From: an uncultured Bacilli bacterium
GTDB taxonomy: Bacteria > Bacillota_I > Bacilli_A > RF39 > UBA660
Assembly (NCBI GenBank): GCA_947629285.1
Contig: CANRDA010000057.1
Span: 1 to 5,648, forward strand
Reading direction: 5' to 3'
DNA: 5,648 nucleotides
Shown here: positions 1 to 5,084 of the stretch, piece by piece
Numbering within the stretch: the stretch's first letter is position 1
Layout: each line of letters opens with the position of its first letter
Translations under genes and position numbers: made by a program
The notes under the pieces: model-generated
Databases searched by the model: none
What the model was told of the DNA's origin: nothing
Seen by the model: the letters and a program-made list of their open reading frames with translations, nothing else

Positions 1-714
1 ACCAAATACCGTTGTACTATATCCTGAAAATTGTGCAGTAATAGAACATTCTAGTGTAGAAGTAACTGCATTATCTATATTCATAGAAATTCCTAATCCT
101 CCTGAATTTAATTTTGTATTAGAACTCTTTGAATCATATTTATGTGTTGTATTGTCAGCCTTTTGATATCCGCTAACTGAAGCAACTAAAATGCTCGAAT
201 TTGTACTAGGACGCATAGCAACAACATCAAACGACTTAACTGAAGGAATTGATAACCAAGTATTAGTTACTGTTGCCCAAATCTCAAGTCCCATACCCGG
301 ACTTAAAGTAATAGTTACTTTTTTCATGGATGTTGTATGAGTATCTGTATAAGATGTTGCTATTGTTTTAACTTGATTTTTTTGCTTATTAACAAATTCC
401 TTGGCATCACCTTCTGTTACTTCTTTTTCTAACCTAGAAATTAATGAACCACTTGCATTATAAAATTCATCAATTTGTATATATTTGGTAATTTCATATT
501 TCTTTAGATTTTCGTTATCTTTTAATTGATTTATTGCATCTACTGTCATAGTTGCTATCGTGTCTTTACTAAAAGCTCTTAATAAATTATTATATTGCTG
601 TTCTGTTAATTCAGCACCATTCATGTTAGTATAATATGGTTCTAATTCTTTTGCAGAAACCATAAATGGCATTAAAAATAATGCGACAAACATAGTTAAA
701 AATATTTTTTTCAT
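1..714 (-). CDS. Secreted protein of unknown function, 3' end cut by window edge
   Basis: An open frame of 238 codons runs from ATG at 714 to the window edge without a stop, so the C-terminus is missing. The start is supported by a GGAGG box at 721-725, 6 nt upstream. Residues 1-21 form a classical signal peptide: MKK, a hydrophobic core rich in F, L and M, then VSA before KE, a likely signal peptidase I site. There is no lipobox cysteine. Residues 25-110 are polar and probably helical, including an LTEQQYNNLL stretch. From about residue 125 on the protein is rich in T, S, V and N with alternating hydrophobic residues, suggesting a beta-rich extracellular domain. One Cys is visible, at 223. 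I do not recognise the family. A surface or exported role is inferred only from the signal peptide. It is probably transcribed alone, as a long A+T-rich gap with a possible promoter precedes it. Confidence 0.85.
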   Translation of the reverse strand, partial: MKKIFLTMFVALFLMPFMVSAKELEPYYTNMNGAELTEQQYNNLLRAFSKDTIATMTVDAINQLKDNENLKKYEITKYIQIDEFYNASGSLISRLEKEVTEGDAKEFVNKQKNQVKTIATSYTDTHTTSMKKVTITLSPGMGLEIWATVTNTWLSIPSVKSFDVVAMRPSTNSSILVASVSGYQKADNTTHKYDSKSSNTKLNSGGLGISMNIDNAVTSTLECSITAQFSGYSTTVFG

Positions 715-988
715 TTTATTCCTCCATTCTATTTTTAACTTTTATTATAATTATTTTATCACCTCACTTTTTTACTTTTACAAGTATTAGTTTTCACTAA
801 ATATATTATAAACAAATTTTTCTTTGTAATAAAGATGTAATGTGTGAAACCATAAATATAGCGCATTAAATTAAAATAGGTGTATAAAAAAAATTATATT
901 TTTCATTTCAAGCAATAAAATGTAAATTTAATACATATTTTAACTTTCTAATCTAAGTTATAATATTATGTAAAAAAATTTTTATCCT
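715..988. other. A+T-rich non-coding spacer
   Basis: No ORF with a credible RBS is seen on either strand. On the minus strand it holds the candidate promoter at 805-833 and the RBS of the secreted-protein gene. It also has a second strong Shine-Dalgarno-like sequence, GAGGTGAT (758-765), with no ATG, GTG or TTG at a workable distance. I see no convincing intrinsic terminator for the methyltransferase: the sequence after its stop is only A-runs and T-runs without a G+C-containing stem. Confidence 0.6.
805..833 (-). promoter_or_regulatory. Possible sigma-A promoter for the secreted-protein gene
   Basis: On the minus strand a perfect TATAAT (805-810) lies 17 nt downstream of TTTATT (828-833), a 3-of-6 match to TTGACA. 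Transcription would begin near 798 and leave a leader of about 85 nt before the ATG at 714. The -10 match is good, but in such A+T-rich sequence TATAAT occurs often by chance, so this is only the best candidate in the gap. Confidence 0.35.
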
Positions 989-1159
989 TTATTTAAACAA
1001 AATCTTTAGTATTTCATATATTACATTTACAACTATTGAATTACCCGCTTGATGATATAACATATTATCACTACATATTTTACTTGCCTTTTCAAAATCT
1101 ATATCATCAAATCCCATCAATCTCCAACATTCTCTAGGTGTTGCTTTTCTTATTCTCAT
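989..1159 (-). CDS. C-terminal fragment of the C5-cytosine methyltransferase, separate frame
   Basis: This 56-residue ORF starts at an ATG (1159-1157) overlapping the TGA of the upstream methyltransferase ORF as ATGA. It ends in TAA at 989-991. It carries exactly what the upstream ORF lacks: TPRECWRLMGF at residues 7-17 (end of the motif IX region) and QAGNSIVV at residues 38-45 (motif X, which packs against motif I and helps bind S-adenosylmethionine). It is therefore the tail of the same enzyme, displaced by a one-base shift in frame. An AAGGGG sequence about 7 nt before the ATG resembles the AAGGGGG box used by the main ORF, so translation by coupling or re-initiation is possible. The alternatives are a disabling frameshift mutation or a sequencing error. 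I see no canonical X XXY YYZ slippery heptamer at the junction. Confidence 0.8.
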   Translation of the reverse strand: MRIRKATPRECWRLMGFDDIDFEKASKICSDNMLYHQAGNSIVVNVIYEILKILFK

Positions 1160-2037
1160 AACCATTCCCCTTCTTTTACTAATATTTTTAAATTTTCACC
1201 CGTATTTGAAGCAGTTAAAGTTGGTGCATATCCTAGCTCAGAATAAACTCTTGATGACTGATGAAATTTACAATTCTTATCTATCCCACAGCAATTACCA
1301 TTATAGTATTTATCTATATTAATTTCATAAATATTATCGCTTTTTTTGTTTTTTAAATAAATAATATTATCTTTAATTTTCATATAGTTTGAATCAGATA
1401 AATAGTATTTTTCATCAACTTCATTTTCTATAAAATCCTTTAATTTTAGTATTGTTTTATTTCCTCTTGGGAAAATATATTTTACATCTGAATTTAAAAT
1501 TGCCACTAAAAAATATCTTTCTCTATTTTGTGGAATATTAAAGTCTATTGCATTTAATACACTATCAAATACACTATATCCTAATTTAATTAAATCTTCT
1601 TTAAATAAATTTAATGTTTCCTTAAATCTTTTACTTGTTATGTTTTTTACATTTTCAAAAACAACAAATTTAGGTTTCTCCTTTACTTCATTTAATAATC
1701 TTATTATTTCCCATCCTAAACTTGATCTTGTTGAACTTTCAAAATTAAATCCTTTCATTTTACCTGAACACGAAATATCTTGACAGGGAAAACCACCAAT
1801 CCATAAATCGCAGTATGGTAATTTATCACCTTTTATTTGTTTTATATCCCCTAAATTTAATGATGCATCTACATTATGAATTGCACAATAACTTTTAATC
1901 ACATTTTTATCTATTTCAGAAAAAAACTCTATTTTAAAATCATTAATTATCCCTTCTTCTTTTAATTTTTCTAAGGCCTTTTCAGGACTACCAATTCCAC
2001 TAAAAAAACTTCCTAACTTAATTATTTTATTATTCAT
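1156..2037 (-). CDS. DNA (cytosine-5) methyltransferase, frame-broken before motif X
   Basis: The enzyme family transfers a methyl group from S-adenosylmethionine to C5 of cytosine in a specific DNA site. Motifs appear in the usual order: FFSGIGSPE (11-19, motif I, AdoMet loop), EID (41-43, motif II), GDI (63-65), GGFPCQD (81-87, motif IV with catalytic Cys85), ENV (128-130, motif VI) and QNRER (170-174, motif VIII). A target-recognition region of about 80 residues follows, then GYAPTLTAS (269-277), the start of motif IX. The 293-residue ORF stops at TGA (1156-1158), while typical family members continue for 50-60 residues through motif X. That tail is present downstream in another frame. The start is supported by AAGGGGG at 2046-2052, 8 nt before the ATG. 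No restriction endonuclease, vsr or specificity gene is visible, so it looks like a solitary, phage- or island-type enzyme. It is active only if both parts are joined or assemble. Target sequence unknown. Confidence 0.9.
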   Translation of the reverse strand: MNNKIIKLGSFFSGIGSPEKALEKLKEEGIINDFKIEFFSEIDKNVIKSYCAIHNVDASLNLGDIKQIKGDKLPYCDLWIGGFPCQDISCSGKMKGFNFESSTRSSLGWEIIRLLNEVKEKPKFVVFENVKNITSKRFKETLNLFKEDLIKLGYSVFDSVLNAIDFNIPQNRERYFLVAILNSDVKYIFPRGNKTILKLKDFIENEVDEKYYLSDSNYMKIKDNIIYLKNKKSDNIYEINIDKYYNGNCCGIDKNCKFHQSSRVYSELGYAPTLTASNTGENLKILVKEGEWL

Positions 2038-2055
2038 TTTACATTCCCCCTTTTC

Positions 2056-2087
2056 AAAAAAAAAGACCTTCTAAATATGAAGATCTT
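2056..2087 (-). terminator. Intrinsic terminator just upstream of the methyltransferase RBS
   Basis: On the minus strand AAGATCTTC (2079-2087) can pair with GAAGGTCTT (2063-2071) over 9 bp with one G-T(U) wobble and a 7-nt loop, followed by a run of seven further T (2056-2062). On the plus strand the tail would be A+T-mixed, so the direction is minus. It ends only about 4 nt before the AAGGGGG box of the methyltransferase. It would stop any transcript coming from the right unless a promoter lies inside or an antitermination mechanism exists. Confidence 0.75.
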
Positions 2088-2240
2088 AAATGATTTATAC
2101 AAATAATTAATACTAAATTCACTAAATATAGTCTAAAATTAACAAAAATTCATTGAGTTTAACTTTTAAAAATATTACTAAATCCTTAAGTATTATAAGA
2201 CATTTACCCAATATTCTTTATTATTGTGTCAATGTTCCAT

Positions 2241-2250
2241 CCCCCCCCCC
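2241..2250. repeat. Homopolymer run of ten C (plus) / G (minus)
   Basis: Ten consecutive C on the plus strand stand in a region otherwise dominated by A and T. On the minus (transcribed) strand the G run is preceded directly by TTGACA (2251-2256). A second TTGACA (2227-2232) begins 8 nt after the run. Long G/C runs are known slipped-strand hotspots that change length between cells. Here the run lies about 200 bp upstream of the methyltransferase ATG. Confidence 0.95.
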
Positions 2251-2285
2251 TGTCAAGAAGAATGTATGTTCGTAGCACGGCATTT

Positions 2286-2308
2286 AAAAAAGTGCAAAAG
2301 AATTTGCA
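2286..2308 (-). terminator. Probable intrinsic terminator after ddl
   Basis: On the minus strand TGCAAA (2303-2308) pairs with TTTGCA (2293-2298) around a TTCT loop, followed by C and six T (2286-2291). The stem has only 6 bp and is weak, but it begins 2 nt after the ddl stop codon, where the operon terminator is expected. Confidence 0.55.
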
Positions 2309-2310
2309 AA

Positions 2311-3495
2311 TTATTTTTTCATTCCTTTTAATCCTTTAACACCATAATTACTTAATATATTGCTTTCAAATGAATAAGTCTTTCTTGCTCTATTTTTATA
2401 GTCTTTGATAGAAGTTGTAATCATTTCATCAAGTAATTCACTATAATCCTTACCTACTTTATCCCACAAATAGTATGCTAAACTACCTGGTATTGTATTA
2501 GGTTCATTGATATAGTATTTATTTGTCTTTTTATCTATTAAGTAATCTATTCTACATACTCCACCTAAATTAAGTAATCTAAATACTTCTTTAGATGTTT
2601 CTTTTATTTTATTTTCTAATTCTTTACTTATTCTAGCAGGTATTATCCTAGAGGCACTAGCCATACCTTTAGAAGCACCCTTAAGTTTACCTTTAGAGCC
2701 TCCTATATATTTATCAGCATAAGTTAAGAAATCTTCATCACTTGTAACTTCTTCTATTACACTTGTTTCTTGATGTGAATAATTTCCAAGAACACTACAG
2801 TTTACTTCAACTAAATTTTGTACTGCTTTTTCTACTACTACTTTAGTATCGTATACAAAAGCTTCTTCTATTGCTTTAGCTAAATCTTTTTCTTCTTTAA
2901 CATAAGTTATTCCAACACTACTACCTAATGTGGCAGGTTTTACTATTACAGGATAACCTAGTTTTTTAACATTTGCAAATATCTTATCACAGTCATCTGC
3001 ATATTCACTATCATAAAACCAAGTATAATCTACAATAGGCATTTTAGCACTTTCAAATATCTGTTTCATAACGACTTTATCTTGTCCTAGTGCGCTACCT
3101 AAAACTCTACTACCTACATAAGGTATACCAACACTATCTAAGTAGCCTTGCAAAGTTCCATCCTCTGCATTATTTCCGTGTACTATAGGGAATGCTATAT
3201 CTATATCTGTTACATTTTTTCTAAACAAACCCTTTGTTTTTTGTAAATAGAATTTATCATCTATTTTAGTTAATACTACTCTTTTAGCATATCTTTTAAG
3301 TTCGTTAAAATCTCTATACACCTCTATATCTTTAAGCATTTCTCCTGTATACCACATTCTATCTTTACTTATATATATAGGTATTACCTCATATTTATCG
3401 AGATTCATGTGTTCCATAGCTTGAACTGCAGTAATAACACTTACTTCGTGTTCTACAGTCTCTCCTCCAAATATTACTCCAACTTTTATTTTCAT
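2311..3495 (-). CDS. ddl: D-alanine--D-alanine ligase
   Basis: This cytosolic ATP-grasp enzyme joins two D-alanines to make the dipeptide that MurF adds to the peptidoglycan precursor. Visible landmarks are EHEVS (15-19; Glu15 matches the first D-Ala site residue of E. coli DdlB), HGNNAEDGT (107-114 region), GQDKVVMK (137-144), KPATLGSSVG (186-195, ATP and substrate loop), Lys262-Tyr263, RID (315-317), NEPN (330-333, metal binding) and PGS (336-338). The Lys-Tyr pair before the omega loop corresponds to K215-Y216 of DdlB, pointing to D-Ala rather than D-lactate as second substrate. I chose the ATG at 3495 because AGGAG at 3503-3507 is 7 nt away. An in-frame ATG at 3513 lies inside the end of murF and has no fitting RBS. 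The 394 residues make it longer than DdlB (306). The C-terminus ends in a Lys/Gly-rich tail. It follows murF by 10 nt, so the genes are co-transcribed. Confidence 0.95.
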   Translation of the reverse strand: MKIKVGVIFGGETVEHEVSVITAVQAMEHMNLDKYEVIPIYISKDRMWYTGEMLKDIEVYRDFNELKRYAKRVVLTKIDDKFYLQKTKGLFRKNVTDIDIAFPIVHGNNAEDGTLQGYLDSVGIPYVGSRVLGSALGQDKVVMKQIFESAKMPIVDYTWFYDSEYADDCDKIFANVKKLGYPVIVKPATLGSSVGITYVKEEKDLAKAIEEAFVYDTKVVVEKAVQNLVEVNCSVLGNYSHQETSVIEEVTSDEDFLTYADKYIGGSKGKLKGASKGMASASRIIPARISKELENKIKETSKEVFRLLNLGGVCRIDYLIDKKTNKYYINEPNTIPGSLAYYLWDKVGKDYSELLDEMITTSIKDYKNRARKTYSFESNILSNYGVKGLKGMKK

Positions 3496-3502
3496 ATTTT
3501 CA

Positions 3503-3507
3503 CTCCT
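3503..3507 (-). promoter_or_regulatory. RBS that fixes the ddl start
   Basis: AGGAG on the minus strand overlaps the murF TAG stop (3506-3508) and lies 7 nt before the ATG at 3495. It rules in that start over the upstream ATG at 3513, which would place the RBS inside the ddl gene. The arrangement suggests that ribosomes finishing murF help initiate ddl. Confidence 0.85.
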
Positions 3508-5083
3508 ATTCATTAAATAAGTCTGGTAAATCGTTTTCTAAAAGTACAAATGTGTCTCCCTTAGCAAGTCTATTCATAAGTGGGAATGCATCTCTAACAT
3601 CACTTAGTACAAATATTTTTTTATCTTCAAATTTTTTATCAATTAATGCATCGTATATAGGTTTAGTCTGTTTCTTACCTACTAGTATTACATAATCGCA
3701 AACCTCACTTATATACTGTCCAAATTTATAGTTGAGGTCATACTGTTCACTACCTAACTCTATCATACCTGGAGTTACTATTATTTTAATCCCTTCCATA
3801 AGTCCTAAAACCTCAACTGCCATCTTAGAGCCTACTGGATTAGAGTTATATGCATCATCTATTATATTAATATTACCATATTTCTTTAATTCTAAACGGT
3901 GCTCTATAGTTTTTACACTACTAACTCCTCTTGTCAACTCTTCTATACTAAGTCCTAGTTCATGACCTAAAAGTATTCCAGCAAGTATGTTATATACATT
4001 GTGTTTTCCAAGTAATTTAGTTTCAAACTTATATTTGTTATTATCACCTTTAAATACGACATCAAAGCTTGTACCTTTACCAGATAATTTTATATTAGTC
4101 GCATAAACATCTACATCTTTATTTTCTATTCCAATCCACTTAACTTTACAATCATTTTTAATTTTGTATTTAACTTGGTATTCATCATCACGGTTAAGTA
4201 TTGCAAGACCATCTTTAGGAAGTGATTCTATAAGTTCAAATTTACCTTTCATTATATTATCACGAGTTTTAAATGTCTCTAAGTGTGCCTCTCCTATTTT
4301 AGTTATTATTCCATATTTAGGTTTAACTAGTTTACAGTTTGCTTTTATCTCACCTATTCTAAACGCACCCATCTCTGCTATAAATATATCATTAAATTTA
4401 TCTAAGTAATTGTTTATAGAATTTATAAGTCCATATGGTGTGTTAAAACTCTTTGGTGTAGCAAAGGAATTAAATTTAACATTTAATATATCGTTAATTA
4501 TATTTTTACTACTAGTCTTACCATAACTACCTGTTATTCCAACTACTGGTATATTCATACTTTTTAACTTTTTTACTGCTTGATGTTTATAGTATAAATA
4601 AACACACTTTTCTACAGGTTTATTTATTACATTTGCAGTCATTACAACGAAATAGTTTAAATATGTCATAAGTCCTAAAAGTGTATATGCATAAACTAAG
4701 TTGTCATAACTAAAGTTTACTACAAAAGGCATAATCATTATAAAATATATTAAAAACATTGTAAATGACAATCTTTTTATTCTAGCAGTTATTACTAATG
4801 GCTTTTTAGCTATTTCCCTTTTTTTTCTATAAAATAAGAATATTAATCCATAAAGTATTATAAATGCTCCTATAGTAACTCCTATATCAAAGAAAAGTGT
4901 GAGTACTATAAGTACAAATAAAATATCTGTATCATAAGCTATTTTCGTTATATTAGTAAGTAACCATTTAAAGTATCTATTATCATCATTATAAAAATTT
5001 TGTTGTAACATATGAAATGATTTTTTTGTTTTAAATATTGTAAATATTAAATATGGTATAAGTGAAATTAAAAATAACGTCAT
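3506..5083 (-). CDS. murF: MurF-type Mur ligase with multi-pass membrane N-terminus (UDP-MurNAc-tripeptide--D-Ala-D-Ala ligase)
   Basis: MurF uses ATP to attach D-Ala-D-Ala to UDP-MurNAc-tripeptide. Mur ligase signatures are GITGSYGKTSSK (182-193, P-loop), FNTPYG (213-218), EMGAF (237-241), HLETF (267-271), GKHNVYNILAG (359-369), EHRLE (394-398, C-terminal domain), DDAYNSNP (409-416), TPGMIELG (437-444) and a closing LLENDLPD (514-521). Together with a ddl neighbour these favour MurF over other Mur ligases. The first ~155 residues are unusual. They hold about five hydrophobic segments (roughly 2-17, 53-70, 71-85, 107-123, 128-152) instead of the soluble substrate-binding domain of E. coli MurF, so the enzyme should sit in the inner membrane with its catalytic part in the cytosol. 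The total of 525 residues exceeds the usual ~450. The ATG at 5083 is 1 nt after the hydrolase stop, with AGGAGGA (5091-5097) 7 nt upstream. It stops at TAG, 10 nt before ddl. Confidence 0.9.
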   Translation of the reverse strand: MTLFLISLIPYLIFTIFKTKKSFHMLQQNFYNDDNRYFKWLLTNITKIAYDTDILFVLIVLTLFFDIGVTIGAFIILYGLIFLFYRKKREIAKKPLVITARIKRLSFTMFLIYFIMIMPFVVNFSYDNLVYAYTLLGLMTYLNYFVVMTANVINKPVEKCVYLYYKHQAVKKLKSMNIPVVGITGSYGKTSSKNIINDILNVKFNSFATPKSFNTPYGLINSINNYLDKFNDIFIAEMGAFRIGEIKANCKLVKPKYGIITKIGEAHLETFKTRDNIMKGKFELIESLPKDGLAILNRDDEYQVKYKIKNDCKVKWIGIENKDVDVYATNIKLSGKGTSFDVVFKGDNNKYKFETKLLGKHNVYNILAGILLGHELGLSIEELTRGVSSVKTIEHRLELKKYGNINIIDDAYNSNPVGSKMAVEVLGLMEGIKIIVTPGMIELGSEQYDLNYKFGQYISEVCDYVILVGKKQTKPIYDALIDKKFEDKKIFVLSDVRDAFPLMNRLAKGDTFVLLENDLPDLFNE

Positions 5084-5084
5084 A

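Larger units (their letters stand above)
2038..2310. other. Non-coding gap between ddl and the methyltransferase
   Basis: This gap is bounded by the ddl terminator (2286-2308) and the terminator at 2056-2087, so it has room for a short independent transcript. A TATAAT on the minus strand (2192-2197) could be a -10 box, but the hexamer 17 nt upstream (TAAAGA) is poor and the nearest TTGACA (2227-2232) is 29 nt away. The part from about 2221 to 2283 is far more G+C-rich than its surroundings and contains the ten-base G run. A 20-codon minus-strand ORF crosses it (2221-2283) without an RBS. The rest is featureless A+T-rich sequence. No tRNA, known riboswitch or CRISPR repeat is recognised. Confidence 0.6.

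Noticed and set aside
758..765. Strong Shine-Dalgarno-like GAGGTGAT in the leader of the secreted-protein gene
   Set aside because: No ATG, GTG or TTG follows at a workable distance, and the gene has its own GGAGG at 721-725.
1150..1158. TGA read as tryptophan (mycoplasma code)
   Set aside because: Reading through TGA gives Trp-Glu and then TAA, so it does not restore the methyltransferase. All other Trp codons in the window are TGG.
1156..1170. Programmed -1 frameshifting at the methyltransferase junction
   Set aside because: No canonical slippery heptamer and no evident downstream hairpin or pseudoknot is seen. Overlap re-initiation or mutation explains the arrangement better.
793..2130. 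Exact 13-bp direct repeat TTCACTAAATATA at 793-805 and 2118-2130 flanking the methyltransferase
   Set aside because: In sequence this A+T-rich, a 13-bp chance match within 5.6 kb is expected. The repeats do not extend and are not at element-like ends.
2221..2283. 20-codon minus-strand ORF across the G run
   Set aside because: It is preceded by a T run and a stop codon with no RBS, and it is too short to support as a gene.
3496..3513. Upstream ATG for ddl at 3513 giving six extra residues
   Set aside because: It lies within the end of murF and has no fitting RBS, while the AGGAG at 3503-3507 is correctly spaced for the ATG at 3495.
3732..3965. Plus-strand ORF of 77 codons
   Set aside because: It is antisense to the conserved C-terminal Mur ligase domain, has no RBS, and its composition is what the complementary strand of murF produces.
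4164..4409. Plus-strand ORF of 81 codons
   Set aside because: It lies wholly opposite conserved murF motifs (EMGAF, HLETF) with no RBS and no recognisable protein features.
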